From NCBI RefSeq assembly GCF_001519065.1, contig NZ_KQ954259.1, forward strand, positions 1 through 64,000: a stretch of DNA of 64,000 bases, written 5' to 3'. The notes beneath the pieces are model-generated. The model saw only the letters and a program-made list of their open reading frames with translations, was not told the DNA's origin and did no database searches. The first letter of the stretch is position 1, and each line of letters begins with the position of its first letter. A program made the position numbers and the translations under genes. Below are positions 9,472 to 18,371 of this stretch, one piece after another. The DNA is from Novosphingobium sp. FSW06-99 (GTDB lineage Bacteria > Pseudomonadota > Alphaproteobacteria > Sphingomonadales > Sphingomonadaceae).

Positions 9472-9551
9472 GGCGACTCGTTCGAAAGAGAGGCAGGACA
9501 AGGGGCTAGATGACTTTAGCGTTATGGTGGATGAACAACATCGGTCGATCG

Positions 9552-10400
9552 TCACAACGCGGACGTATGCACACCATGCCGCCGGGCCAGATCGATCACG
9601 GTGGTGCAGATGCCCGAATCCAACGATGCGCGCCAGCAGATGAACGGCGAAAATTCGATCCCCCCGACGCCGTCGACCACCGCCAGTTTGCCTTCATCGA
9701 GATGGCGGCGCGCCATGCGTTCGGGCACGAACCCGGCGCCCCCTGTGCTGGTCAGCCAGTCGAGCGCCAGGATGCCGAGTTCAAGCTCGATGCCCGCCGC
9801 GGGCAGATCGCCCATCCGCGCGCGGATTTCCGCATTGGCGTTCTCCCCCCAGTCGAAATGCACGAAAATCTCGCGCCAGTCGCGCTCAGGCCGGCTCGAT
9901 ACCAGCACCAGACGGTCGGCGACGAGCTGTTCGATACGGATACCACCGCGCAGCACCGGGTCATAAAGAAACGCCATGTCGAGTTCGCCGACCGCCAGCG
10001 CGCGATTGAGCTGCGCCGGGGCAGCCGCCGCCGCGCGCACCGCAATATCGGGCCGCACGCGGGTCAATTCATTCAGCATCGGTATCAGCAGCGCCGGCCA
10101 CAAGGCGTGCTGCCCGCCGATCCGTACGCTGTGCAGATAGCGCGCGGGCAAAGTCACCCGGCTGCGCCCCGTTTCCCAGGCGCGCACCATCGCTTGTGCC
10201 GGTTCGAGAAACCGGTGCCCGGCCTGGGTCAGGCGGCATCCGCGTTTGTCGCGATCGAACAGCCGCGCGCCAAGCTGAAATTCAAGCTGTTTGATCCGCT
10301 CGGTCACCGCCGAGGCACTGGCGTGCACTCGCCTGCCTGCCGCGATGAAGCTGCCCGTATCGGCCGCCGCCAGAAAAGTCCGCACCACCAGCACATCCAT
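9552..10400 (-). CDS. LysR-family transcriptional regulator
   Basis: DNA-binding regulator (282 aa). The N-terminal winged helix is at about residues 1-60 (RTFLAAADTGSFIAAGRR, then 'ASASAVTERIKQLEFQLGARLFDRDKRGCRLT'). A substrate-binding-like effector domain follows from about residue 90 ('VRIGGQHALWPALLIPML'). The effector is unknown. It precedes the 732-aa secreted protein gene by about 80 bp on the same strand and is divergent from the CLC gene. An AT-rich stretch with dyads (10402-10460) lies at its start, a likely place for autoregulation and control of the divergent gene. Confidence 0.88.
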   Translation of the reverse strand: MDVLVVRTFLAAADTGSFIAAGRRVHASASAVTERIKQLEFQLGARLFDRDKRGCRLTQAGHRFLEPAQAMVRAWETGRSRVTLPARYLHSVRIGGQHALWPALLIPMLNELTRVRPDIAVRAAAAAPAQLNRALAVGELDMAFLYDPVLRGGIRIEQLVADRLVLVSSRPERDWREIFVHFDWGENANAEIRARMGDLPAAGIELELGILALDWLTSTGGAGFVPERMARRHLDEGKLAVVDGVGGIEFSPFICWRASLDSGICTTVIDLARRHGVHTSAL

Positions 10401-10436
10401 TTAATTTTGATATCCCGTATTTAAAATTCGAACAAT

Positions 10437-10460
10437 CGCGATTATCAGATTTTAATCGCG
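10437..10460. promoter_or_regulatory. Dyad in the LysR/CLC divergent region
   Basis: The 8-bp perfect inverted repeat CGCGATTA / TAATCGCG with an 8-nt centre lies between the divergent lysR and CLC genes. A second AT-rich dyad (AATTTT...AAAATT) lies just to its left, next to the lysR start. LysR proteins bind interrupted dyads in such intergenic regions; the assignment to this regulator is inference. Confidence 0.45.
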
Positions 10461-10541
10461 CTGCTATGGGCCGGGCGCCCAATCCTCCCGCCCTCAACAC
10501 GAGGTCAGGCCGACGGTTTGGGCATACCAGTCTGGAATTGT

Positions 10542-11828
10542 ATGTCCCCTGCCCGCTCGCTGATCAAAGCCGGTCGTTCCGGAATGGGGGCGTTTCGCAC
10601 GCGATTTGCCGCGATTGCCGGGGCGGTGTTGCTCAGCCTGGTGGCAATCGCGTTCGCGCGATGCGGCGAATGGGCCCAGCATGTGTTTCTGCGCGGATAC
10701 GAAACCTGGCACTGGGCGCCGGCGCTGATCACCCCGCTGATGTTCGTGATCACCGCGCAGGCCACCCGGCGCTGGTTTCCCGATGCGCGCGGATCGGGCA
10801 TTCCCCAGGTCATGGCCGCCGGGCACAGCCCGACGCGCAGTGCCCATGGCCCGCTGGTTTCGATGAAGACGGCGGCGGCCAAATTCGTCGGCACGATCGC
10901 GATGCTGCTATCGGGGGGATCGGTCGGACGCGAAGGCCCGACCGTACAGATCAGCGCGGCGGTGGTGACCGCCGTCCACCGTGTGCTGCGCGTGCCGATC
11001 ACCGCCGGGGTGATCATTGCAGGCGGAGCGGCCGGGGTGGCGGCCGCGTTCAATACCCCGCTGGCCGGGGTGGCCTTTGCGATCGAGGAACTGGCCTCTG
11101 CCTTTGAACAGCGCGTTGCGGTCTATGTGATGGCGGCGGTGATGATTTCGGGCCTCGTCAGTCTGGGGCTCTATGGCGACTATGTCTATTTCGGAATGGT
11201 GACGCAGGCGCTGCCGTTGCACGCGATGCTGGTGGTCGCGCCGGTGTCGGGCGTGCTGGGCGGGATCACCGGCGGCCTGTTTGCGCGCGCGCTGGTGGCG
11301 CAGGCCTGGTCGCGCTGGCCATTCTATGTGGCGATGCGCGCGCGGCCGATGCTGCTGGCGCTGGTGTGCGGCATCGTCGTGGCGGCAACCGGGCTGGCCA
11401 CCAACGGCCTGAGCTGGGGCACCGGCTATGAAACCACGCGCGGCCTGTTGTCGGGCGAAACCGCGCCTCTGAGCTTTGGCCCGGCCAAGTTCGTGGCGAC
11501 GCTGGCCACCGCAATCAGCGGCGCGCCGGGCGGCATCTTTGCGCCCTCGCTGTCGGTCGGCGCCGGGCTCGGCCAGTTGATTGCGCTGCTGTTCCCCGCC
11601 GACTCGGCGGGCGCGATCGTGCTGCTGGGCATGATCGGCTATTTCACCGGTGTCGTGCGCGCGCCGCTGACTGCGGTGATCATCATGATGGAAATGACCG
11701 ATGATCGCACGATGATCCTGCCCTTGCTCGCCACCGCGCTGATCGCCGACTGGGTCAGCGCGATGGTCTGTCACCAAAAGCTCTACCACGCGCTGTCGCG
11801 CCAGTTCCGCACCCCTGTCGCGGCATGA
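10542..11828 (+). CDS. CLC-family chloride/proton antiporter
   Basis: Inner-membrane ClC transporter (428 aa from ATG 10542; the frame opens at TTG 10518, and ATG 10584 is also possible). Signature motifs are in order: GSGIPQV, GGSVGREGPTVQ with the gating Glu, 'AAAFNTPLAGVAFAIEEL' including the inner proton-relay Glu, and 'APGGIFAPSLSVGAGLG'. Both glutamates that mark H+/Cl- exchangers rather than channels are present. No C-terminal CBS domains. Roles known for the family are acid resistance and halide or fluoride export; which applies here cannot be told from sequence. The stop overlaps the frame of the next gene. Confidence 0.88.
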   Translation: MSPARSLIKAGRSGMGAFRTRFAAIAGAVLLSLVAIAFARCGEWAQHVFLRGYETWHWAPALITPLMFVITAQATRRWFPDARGSGIPQVMAAGHSPTRSAHGPLVSMKTAAAKFVGTIAMLLSGGSVGREGPTVQISAAVVTAVHRVLRVPITAGVIIAGGAAGVAAAFNTPLAGVAFAIEELASAFEQRVAVYVMAAVMISGLVSLGLYGDYVYFGMVTQALPLHAMLVVAPVSGVLGGITGGLFARALVAQAWSRWPFYVAMRARPMLLALVCGIVVAATGLATNGLSWGTGYETTRGLLSGETAPLSFGPAKFVATLATAISGAPGGIFAPSLSVGAGLGQLIALLFPADSAGAIVLLGMIGYFTGVVRAPLTAVIIMMEMTDDRTMILPLLATALIADWVSAMVCHQKLYHALSRQFRTPVAA

Positions 11829-11842
11829 TGCCCAAGGAGACT

Positions 11843-12397
11843 ATGACGATGGCCACTGATTTGAAGTCCGCCTTCCCGCGCCGGATGCCCGCATTTGCAG
11901 CGTCGCTCTTGCTCAGCGCTGCGTTGTCGGCCTGCGCCGCAAAGCACCCGGCGCAATTGCCGCCGCCACCCCCGCCCGCCGCATCGACGACCACCGCCCA
12001 GCCCGAGCCGATGCGCACGGTCGGCATTCAGCCCGGCAGCCAGGCCGATTTTCTGGCTGAAATGGCGGGCCGCGACACGATCCATTTCGCTTTCGACAAA
12101 TCCGACATCGATCAGCAGGCGGTCGAGGCCCTGCAGGCGCAGGCGCACTGGCTGCAACGCTATCCCGCCAAGCGCGCGACGATCGAAGGCCATTGCGACG
12201 AACGCGGCACCCGCGAATACAACCTGGCGCTGGGCGAACGCCGCGCCACTGCGGCCAAGAACTATCTGATCCAGCTTGGCGTGGCGGCCAACCGCATCAA
12301 CGTGATCAGCTATGGCAAGGAACGCCCGGTCGACCCGGCTTCGAACGAGGAAGCCTGGGCTAAAAACCGGCGCGCCGTCACCGTCACGATCGACTGA
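11843..12397 (+). CDS. pal: Pal-like OmpA-family lipoprotein
   Basis: Outer-membrane lipoprotein (184 aa) anchored to peptidoglycan. It has a signal peptide with lipobox ending LSAAL-SAC, a Pro-rich linker (PPPPPP), and a C-terminal OmpA/Pal domain with 'HFAFDKSDIDQQA', 'EGHCDERGTREYNLALGERRA' and 'SYGKERPVD'. These are the peptidoglycan-binding signatures of Pal. AAGGAG at 11834-11839 suits ATG 11849 (9 nt) better than 11843. The usual tolQRAB-pal neighbours are missing, so this may be the Tol-Pal protein encoded apart or a paralogue. Confidence 0.85.
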   Translation: MTMATDLKSAFPRRMPAFAASLLLSAALSACAAKHPAQLPPPPPPAASTTTAQPEPMRTVGIQPGSQADFLAEMAGRDTIHFAFDKSDIDQQAVEALQAQAHWLQRYPAKRATIEGHCDERGTREYNLALGERRATAAKNYLIQLGVAANRINVISYGKERPVDPASNEEAWAKNRRAVTVTID

Positions 12398-12408
12398 TCA
12401 GAGCCCCA

Positions 12409-12438
12409 GCCTGATGCCGGATCGATCCGGCGTCAGGC
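12409..12438. terminator. Convergent hairpin after pal
   Basis: An almost perfect hairpin: GCCTGA, one mismatch, GCCGGA, TCGA loop, TCCGGC, one mismatch, TCAGGC. It sits between the convergent pal and MmyB-type regulator genes and overlaps the last codons of the latter. There is no T-run on either side, so the terminator role is inferred from position. Confidence 0.5.
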
Positions 12439-13260
12439 CTCGGCCAGAAAACTACGGATGCGCGCGGCAGTCTCGGCATTGGCCGGGTTGTAGACGATCA
12501 GCCCCAGTTCGGGGCGACCGTCGATCGCAAATGCCGAAAATTCCAGCTCGATCAGTCCGAGCACCGGATGGTGCAGGCGCTTGAGCCCGTCGGCGTGCCC
12601 GGCAACATCGTTGCTTTGCCACAGCAGTGCGAATTCGGCGCTCTGCCGCGACAGTTCCTCCACCAGGTCGGCAATCTTTGCCCCGGCCCCGGCGCGCGCG
12701 GCATCGGCCCGGAACGCGCCGACAACATAGCGCGCGACCGCCTGCCAGTCTTGCTGCATCGACTTGGCCCGCGGATCTGCAAAGATCAGCCGCAGGATAT
12801 TGCGCTCTTCACGCGGCAAACGGCCATAATCGGTGAGCACGGCGGCGGCCGCGCGGTTCCAGGCGACCACATCCCAGGTGGCGGTCTTGATGATCGCCGG
12901 GCTGATCGCAAAGGCGTCGAGCACGCGCTGCAACCGGGGGGTGACATCATCGGTGCGCGTGTAGCGCGGCTCTGGCGGACGTCCCAGCCCCAGCACAAAC
13001 AGATGTTCGCGCTCCGGGTCGGTCAGCATCAGTCCGGCGGCAAGCCGGTTGAGCACATCGGCAGACGGCGCACCGCCGCGCCCCTGTTCGAGCCAGGTGT
13101 ACCAGGTGGGGCTGATATTGGCGCGATGGGCCACTTCCTCGCGCCGCAGACCGGGCGTACGCCGTCGCCCGCCGCCATAGCCCAGCGCCACCGGGTCCAT
13201 GCGCGCACGCCGGTCGCGCAAGAACCGCCCCAGCGGATTGGTGGTATCGACACTCGCCAC
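12433..13260 (-). CDS. MmyB-type helix-turn-helix regulator
   Basis: XRE-like transcriptional regulator (275 aa). The N-terminal part contains 'TPGLRREEVAHRANISPTWYTWLEQGRG', the hallmark HTH of this family, and the C-terminal part is the MmyB-like ligand domain ('ILRLIFADPRAKSMQQDWQ', 'HPVLGLIELEFSAF'), whose ligand may be a fatty acid. It is divergent from an SDR-family gene with about 100 bp between, a common layout in which the regulator represses the neighbouring reductase. Ends under the convergent hairpin. Confidence 0.87.
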   Translation of the reverse strand: MASVDTTNPLGRFLRDRRARMDPVALGYGGGRRRTPGLRREEVAHRANISPTWYTWLEQGRGGAPSADVLNRLAAGLMLTDPEREHLFVLGLGRPPEPRYTRTDDVTPRLQRVLDAFAISPAIIKTATWDVVAWNRAAAAVLTDYGRLPREERNILRLIFADPRAKSMQQDWQAVARYVVGAFRADAARAGAGAKIADLVEELSRQSAEFALLWQSNDVAGHADGLKRLHHPVLGLIELEFSAFAIDGRPELGLIVYNPANAETAARIRSFLAEA

Positions 13261-13282
13261 GATACTGTCCTGTTATCTATTA

Positions 13283-13310
13283 TACCATGATATGATCACT
13301 ACTTTACCAT
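13283..13310. promoter_or_regulatory. TACCAT direct repeats between regulator and SDR gene
   Basis: Two copies of TACCAT (13283-13288 and 13305-13310) start 22 bp apart, about two helical turns, in the AT-rich stretch between the divergent regulator and SDR genes. This is a candidate operator for the MmyB-type regulator; binding is inference. Confidence 0.4.
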
Positions 13311-13361
13311 AAAGCCGAATGGCCGCACACCCCCCCTCAGGACAACCCCGGAGCCTATCCC

Positions 13362-14267
13362 ATGCGCGTATTCCTGACTGGTGCGACCGGTTTCATCGGC
13401 ACCCATCTCATCCCCGAACTGCTTGCCGCCGGACACGAAGTGATCGGACTGACCCGATCCGACGCGGGCGAGCGCCAATTGGCCAAGGCGGGCGTCGCAA
13501 TCCATAGCGGCACGCTGGAAGACCCCGACAGCTTGCGCCGCGGCGCGGCGCAGGCCGACGCGGTGATCCATGCCGCGTTCGATCACGATTTCACCAATTT
13601 CCTGGCCAATTGCGAAAAGGACCGCCGCGCGATCGCCGCCCTGGGCGAAGCGCTGGCCGGGTCTGACCGCCCGTTGCTGATCACGTCGGGGGTGGGCATG
13701 GGCGATCCCGGCGATGGCCAGCCCGCGACCGAACAGGTACTCAATCTCCACCACCCCAACCCGCGCGTCGGTTCCGAGGCGCAGGCGCAAGCCCTGGTGG
13801 AGGCGGGCATCGATGTGCGGGTGATCCGGCTGCCGCAAGTCCATGATACGGTCAGGCAAGGTCTGATCACACCGTTCATCGCAATCGCCCGCGAACAGGG
13901 CGTGGCCGCCTATCTTGGCGAAGGCACCAATCGCTGGGCGGCGGCACACGTGGTCGATGTGGCGCGGCTCTATCGCCTGGCGCTCGAACGCGGCCACAAG
14001 GGCGCCCGCTATCACGCGGTTGCCGAAGATGGCGTCCCCGCGCGCGCGATTGTCGACGTCGTGGCCGCCGGGCTCGGCGTGCCGACTGTGTCGCTGACCG
14101 CAGAACAGGCCCCGGCGCATTTCGGCTGGTTTGCGATGTTTGCGGGCATGGACGTGGTCGCATCGAGCGCCTGGACGCGCGCCGAACTCGGCTGGAACCC
14201 GGTCGGGCCGGGGCTGATCGAGGATCTGCGCGCGATGGACTACGCAACTGCGCCCAACGCCGCCTGA
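13362..14267 (+). CDS. NAD(P)-dependent epimerase/dehydratase-like SDR
   Basis: Extended/atypical short-chain dehydrogenase-like protein (301 aa). The N-terminus is a dinucleotide-binding fold with TGATGFIG at residues 6-13 and an Arg after the second strand (LTRSDAG), suggesting NADP preference. 'DAVIHAAFDHD' is the usual strand 4. The canonical YxxxK pair is not obvious, which fits the atypical SDR group. Substrate unknown. It is divergent from the MmyB-type regulator, which probably controls it. Confidence 0.82.
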   Translation: MRVFLTGATGFIGTHLIPELLAAGHEVIGLTRSDAGERQLAKAGVAIHSGTLEDPDSLRRGAAQADAVIHAAFDHDFTNFLANCEKDRRAIAALGEALAGSDRPLLITSGVGMGDPGDGQPATEQVLNLHHPNPRVGSEAQAQALVEAGIDVRVIRLPQVHDTVRQGLITPFIAIAREQGVAAYLGEGTNRWAAAHVVDVARLYRLALERGHKGARYHAVAEDGVPARAIVDVVAAGLGVPTVSLTAEQAPAHFGWFAMFAGMDVVASSAWTRAELGWNPVGPGLIEDLRAMDYATAPNAA

Positions 14268-14336
14268 TGGCGCCGGGCGGGGTGCGCGTAGTTCTGCGTA
14301 ATCCCGCCCAGCATCATTGTCCGCTAGGCTGCGGCG

Positions 14337-15194
14337 GTGACCAATCCTGCGGCAAGCCCCCTTCCCCGCCCGGCAGGCGATGCGGTATCGCTGCGCGGGA
14401 CCACCCTGATCGTCGCCTATCGCCAGGCCAGCGCGGAACGCGCCGAAAACTTGCGCGCCACACTGGGGTTTTTGCAACGCACTTATTGCGATTTCGATCT
14501 GGTGCTGGTCGAAGGTGACGCCAGCCCCCGGTTCGACCTGCATGCCCTGCGCGCCGCGAACCTGCTGTACCACTTTGTCGAAGACCCCGGCCCGTTCAAC
14601 AAGGCACGCCTGCTCAATCTGGGCGCGCGGGTCAGCCGATCGCCGGTGATCTGTTTCCACGACGCCGACATGATCGGCTGGCCACACCTGATGCGCCACG
14701 CCGTCGATGTCCTGCTCGATGCGGATATCAGCGACGTGCGCACCCCGCATTGGTCGATCCTGAATGTCGCAGGCGGGTTGAAACGGCGGTTTTGCCGCAC
14801 GCTCGACTTTGCGGTGTTCGACAGCATCCGCACGACCGACCTGCCCCCCGACGTCACCCGCCTTTACGACAACCAGTCAAGCGGCATCACGTTCTGGCGC
14901 AAGGACAGGTTCGTCACGTGTGGCGGCTATCACGAAGGCTTTGCCGACTGGGGCGGCGAAGACGATGAACTGCTGATCCGGGCAACCCGGCTCGGCCTGC
15001 GCTGGCATTCGGTGCCGCCGCCCACCTTTCACTTGCACCACGACGCCGCCGATCGCACCGCCCTGCATACATTGGCGCAAGGCGACCCCGCGAAACGGGC
15101 GCTGCTGACGCTGACGACCGGCAGCACGCCACAACAATTGGCCGGGCATGCGAACGACCTGATGCGCAGGAACTTTGGCAACGGCACAGCCTGA
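14337..15194 (+). CDS. Family 2-like glycosyltransferase with C-terminal galactosyltransferase motif
   Basis: Cytosolic GT-A-fold transferase (285 aa, GTG start). It shows 'TLIVAYRQASAERAENL' (nucleotide-sugar fold start), 'NKARLLNLGA', the metal-binding 'HDADMI' and the acceptor/catalytic motif 'GFADWGGEDDELLIR', which resembles the C-terminal domain of beta-1,4-galactosyl- and chondroitin-type transferases. The acceptor is unknown, and no polysaccharide cluster surrounds it. The start has no strong ribosome binding site. It ends 46 bp from the convergent nuclease. Confidence 0.8.
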   Translation: MTNPAASPLPRPAGDAVSLRGTTLIVAYRQASAERAENLRATLGFLQRTYCDFDLVLVEGDASPRFDLHALRAANLLYHFVEDPGPFNKARLLNLGARVSRSPVICFHDADMIGWPHLMRHAVDVLLDADISDVRTPHWSILNVAGGLKRRFCRTLDFAVFDSIRTTDLPPDVTRLYDNQSSGITFWRKDRFVTCGGYHEGFADWGGEDDELLIRATRLGLRWHSVPPPTFHLHHDAADRTALHTLAQGDPAKRALLTLTTGSTPQQLAGHANDLMRRNFGNGTA

Positions 15195-15240
15195 CAGGGC
15201 ACCGATGGATGGCCTGCATCCTTGCAAGCCCGCCCTTCGA

Positions 15241-16029
15241 TTACCGATCGGGGGCGAACACCCAGTCGAGATAGGCGGCGATGCGCACCCCTGCCATGGC
15301 CAGACGATCGTTCAGCGCCTGCCGGTTTTGCCAGGCATAGCTCCACGACAGCTTGGGATCGGCGGGATAGATCGTTTCGCGCAAGGCGACGCTTTCGGCG
15401 ATCCAGGTGGTGGGCCGCACATCGCTCCACGCGATGACCTGTTCGGGGGTGATCGCGCGTTCCAGCCAGGCGGCCTGTTCCGACCATGACAGTTGGCGGT
15501 CTTCGATCATCGCCGAATCCCACACCGCATGCAGGTTGGTCGGTTTTCCGAACCAGGTCACTGCCACCAGATTGCCGCCGCGATCGCCGGGGCGCCCGGC
15601 GTGGAGCGGCTGATGCAGATCGCCGATGATATGCACGACGAACCGCAGGGCCAGGCGCTTGTCGTCGAGCGAGGCCCTGGGATCGCGCAGCGTGGCGGTA
15701 AACCGCGTCAGCGCGGTCACCGCATCGCCCTCGGGCGGGGCCAGCGCTGTGGTATAAGGCGTTCCTGCGGGAACCGTGACATAGTGCCATGGAGAGGCGG
15801 TTTTCTGCCAGAATTCCGCGGGGTTTGACCGCTCTTCATCGGGCCAGGTTGATGCCTGCGCCAGTGTTTCGGTGCCCAGAATCTGGTGCACATGCGCGCG
15901 CGCCACCCCGCTCAGATTGTCATCGGCAATCGCCCCGGTCACCCGGTGACCGATGGCGCCCCAGGCGCATGCGGGGGCTTGTGGAACAACCAGCGAAAGG
16001 GCGGCGAAAGACAGGGCTAGAATACGCAT
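15241..16029 (-). CDS. Secreted S1/P1-type nuclease
   Basis: Zinc-dependent phosphodiesterase (262 aa) that would degrade single-stranded nucleic acids or nucleotides in the periplasm or outside. The signal peptide is MRILALSFAALSLVVPQAPACA; the mature protein starts with WGAIGHR, whose N-terminal Trp and His are zinc ligands in this family. Further ligands are in 'STWPDEER', 'WHYVTVP', 'VVHIIGDLHQPLHAG', 'GGNLVAVTWFG' and 'NLHAVWDSAMIE'. ATG 16029 has AGGA 8 nt upstream; ATG 16035 and TTG 16050 are in frame. The zinc site appears complete. Confidence 0.9.
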   Translation of the reverse strand: MRILALSFAALSLVVPQAPACAWGAIGHRVTGAIADDNLSGVARAHVHQILGTETLAQASTWPDEERSNPAEFWQKTASPWHYVTVPAGTPYTTALAPPEGDAVTALTRFTATLRDPRASLDDKRLALRFVVHIIGDLHQPLHAGRPGDRGGNLVAVTWFGKPTNLHAVWDSAMIEDRQLSWSEQAAWLERAITPEQVIAWSDVRPTTWIAESVALRETIYPADPKLSWSYAWQNRQALNDRLAMAGVRIAAYLDWVFAPDR

Positions 16030-16183
16030 GGCCATATTCCTAGCCGCCAATTATGACAGAAAAAGCGATTTTTGCGCAAATCCCGTCCGTAGTTTCAAGA
16101 CTGTGACCGTTCAGACTTTACCAAGTGACCTGTGCGAACATGCATTGCAACCGGGCACCCCCTGCACGGTTGGGAGACAGCCC

Positions 16184-16333
16184 ATGGTGATCCGGCCCAT
16201 ATCGATCTGGCAACACCGTCATCCGACAACGGTGTGGTCAAAGGCGTTTGCGATGACCCCGGCGCAAGTCGTGGCGACAGGCGTGGCGGCGATGGTGCTG
16301 GTGTCGATCGGGTGCCTGGTCGGCTGGCCATAA
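16184..16333 (+). CDS. Small single-span membrane protein upstream of kup
   Basis: Possible 49-aa protein with GGGAGA 6 nt before its ATG. The first half is basic and aromatic (RPISIWQHRHP); the C-terminal half is one hydrophobic segment ('VVATGVAAMVLVSIGCLVGW'). It ends 53 bp before kup on the same strand, so it may be a leader or partner of the potassium transporter. No family recognised; support is the ribosome binding site and the membrane segment only. Confidence 0.4.
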   Translation: MVIRPISIWQHRHPTTVWSKAFAMTPAQVVATGVAAMVLVSIGCLVGWP

Positions 16334-16386
16334 AGAACCCGTAAAGTTTCTCGTCTCGACCATAAAGCAGGCGTAGCGGCGCGCAG

Positions 16387-18315
16387 ATGACCGATACGAC
16401 CACCGCGAATCCGCCTGCCGTCGCGAGCCCCACTGTTGCCGCCGACTGTGGTGCACACCACAGCGACAGCCTGAGCACGCTGGCGGTGGGCGCGATCGGC
16501 GTGGTGTTCGGCGATATCGGCACCAGCCCGCTCTATTCCTTGCGCGAAAGCTTTATCGGCGCGCATCCGCTGGCGGTCGATCCGGCGCATATCTTCGGCG
16601 TGTTGTCGCTGATCTTCTGGACCATGACGCTGATCGTCACGATCAAATATGTGTTCGTGATCCTGCACGCCGACAACAAGGGCGAAGGCGGCAGCCTGGC
16701 CCTGCTGGCGCTGATCGGCCGGCGGCTGGGCGAAACGCGCTGGACGCGGTTCACGGTGCTGCTGGGGATCATCGCCACCGCGCTGTTCTATGGCGATGCG
16801 ATCATCACCCCGGCGATGTCGGTGCTGTCGGCAGTCGAAGGGCTGGAAGTGGTGCAACCCGCGTTCACCCGGCTGGTGCTGCCGATTTCGGTCGCCATCC
16901 TGATCGGGCTGTTTGCCATCCAGTCGCGCGGCACGGCGGCGGTCGGCAAATTGTTCGGGCCGGTCATGCTGGTCTATTTTCTGGTGATCGCGGTGCTGGG
17001 TGTGATGGGCATCATGCACGCGCCCGAAATCCTGTGGGCGGTCAATCCGATCTATGCCGTGCGGTTCTTCACGCTCGATCCGATGCTGGCCTTTCTGGCG
17101 CTCGGCTCGGTGATCCTGGCGGTCACCGGTGCCGAAGCGCTCTATGCCGACATGGGCCATTTCGGGCGCAAGGCGATCATGATCGCGTGGCTGTGGGTGG
17201 CGTTTCCCTGCCTCCTGCTCAACTATCTGGGCCAGTCGGCGCTGTTGCTGCGCAATCCGAAACTGGTCGAAAATCCGTTCTTCCTGATGGCGCCCGACTG
17301 GGGCCGCCTGCCGCTGGTGATCCTGTCGACGCTGGCCACCATCATCGCCAGCCAGGCGGTGATTTCGGGCGCCTATTCGATCTCGCAACAGGCGATCCAG
17401 TTGGGCTTTCTGCCGCGCCTGCGCATCCTGCACACCAGCGCCAGGGCCGCCGGGCAGATCTATGTGCCGCTGGTCAACTGGCTGTTGCTTGCGCTGGTGC
17501 TGCTGCTGGTGCTGGGGTTCCGTTCGTCGGACAACCTCGCCTCGGCCTATGGCATCGCGGTAACCGGTACGATGTTCATCACCGCCTGCATGCTGGGCAT
17601 CCTGACGTTTGCGGTGTGGAAATGGCCGCCGGTCCTGGCCAGCCTGATGACCGGCACGTTCCTGCTGGTCGATGGCGCCTATTTCGCGTCGAACATGACC
17701 AAGATCCCCGATGGCGGCTGGTTCCCGCTGATGATCGCGACGATCGTGTTCGTGGTGCTGACCACCTGGGCCACCGGCCGCCGCATCCTGCGCGACCGGC
17801 TGGCCGAGGATTCGATGCCGTTTGACCTGTTCCTCAATTCGGTGTGCGAAAAGGTGCGCCGGGTTCCCGGCACGTCGGTGTTCCTGGCCTCGACCGCCGA
17901 AGGCATTCCGCCCGCGCTGCTGCACAATCTGAAGCACAATCATATCCTGCACGATCGCGTGGTGATCCTGACCGTGGTGACCGAAGGCGTGCCGCACGTG
18001 CCCGCCGAGGCGCGCCGCATGGTCGAAAGCATCGGCCACGGGTTCTATCGCATGATCATCAGCATCGGTTTCATGGACGAAGCCAATGTGCCCGCCGAAC
18101 TGTCCGCGGAAACGCGCGCGGGCGGCCCGTTCAAACCTATGGACACCAGCTATTTCCTCGCCCGCCAGACATTGATCGCATCAAAGCGCCCCGGCATGTC
18201 GATCTGGCGCGAAAAACTGTTCGCGTGGATGATCCGCAACGCCGAAAGCCCGATGCAGTTCTTCCGCCTGCCCACCAATCGCGTGATCGAACTGGGCAGC
18301 CAGCTCGAAATTTAA
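16387..18315 (+). CDS. kup: Kup (TrkD) family low-affinity potassium transporter
   Basis: Potassium/proton symporter of the inner membrane (642 aa, normal for Kup). The N-terminal signature is 'GVVFGDIGTSPLYSLRESF', followed by about twelve hydrophobic helices including 'ALFYGDAIITPAMSVLSAVEGLE' and 'VTGAEALYADMGHFG', then a cytoplasmic C-terminal domain ('RVPGTSVFLASTAEGIPPALLHNLKHNHILHDRV'). Single gene, with a possible small membrane ORF just before it. The orphan kdpDE pair lies 9 kb away, but nothing in sequence ties it to kup. Confidence 0.95.
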   Translation: MTDTTTANPPAVASPTVAADCGAHHSDSLSTLAVGAIGVVFGDIGTSPLYSLRESFIGAHPLAVDPAHIFGVLSLIFWTMTLIVTIKYVFVILHADNKGEGGSLALLALIGRRLGETRWTRFTVLLGIIATALFYGDAIITPAMSVLSAVEGLEVVQPAFTRLVLPISVAILIGLFAIQSRGTAAVGKLFGPVMLVYFLVIAVLGVMGIMHAPEILWAVNPIYAVRFFTLDPMLAFLALGSVILAVTGAEALYADMGHFGRKAIMIAWLWVAFPCLLLNYLGQSALLLRNPKLVENPFFLMAPDWGRLPLVILSTLATIIASQAVISGAYSISQQAIQLGFLPRLRILHTSARAAGQIYVPLVNWLLLALVLLLVLGFRSSDNLASAYGIAVTGTMFITACMLGILTFAVWKWPPVLASLMTGTFLLVDGAYFASNMTKIPDGGWFPLMIATIVFVVLTTWATGRRILRDRLAEDSMPFDLFLNSVCEKVRRVPGTSVFLASTAEGIPPALLHNLKHNHILHDRVVILTVVTEGVPHVPAEARRMVESIGHGFYRMIISIGFMDEANVPAELSAETRAGGPFKPMDTSYFLARQTLIASKRPGMSIWREKLFAWMIRNAESPMQFFRLPTNRVIELGSQLEI

Positions 18316-18336
18316 GCGACCGCTTGAATTGTCCCG

Positions 18337-18360
18337 CGCGCCGCGCCAAGCTGCGGCGCG
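18337..18360 (+). promoter_or_regulatory. GC-rich hairpin between kup and CoA-transferase gene
   Basis: CGCGCCGC at 18337-18344 pairs with GCGGCGCG at 18353-18360, immediately before the GAGGG ribosome binding site of the CoA-transferase gene. It could end kup transcription weakly or influence initiation downstream. Only the dyad is seen. Confidence 0.35.
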
Positions 18361-18371
18361 GAGGGAACTGC

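Noticed and set aside
16219..18039. 606-aa minus-strand frame opposite kup
   Set aside because: Gln/His/Arg-rich antisense shadow; kup has full family motifs.
17844..18371. N-terminal extension of the CoA-transferase frame into kup
   Set aside because: The family starts at MKLTGIRVLDLTS with a good GGAGGG site; the extension overlaps kup in another frame.
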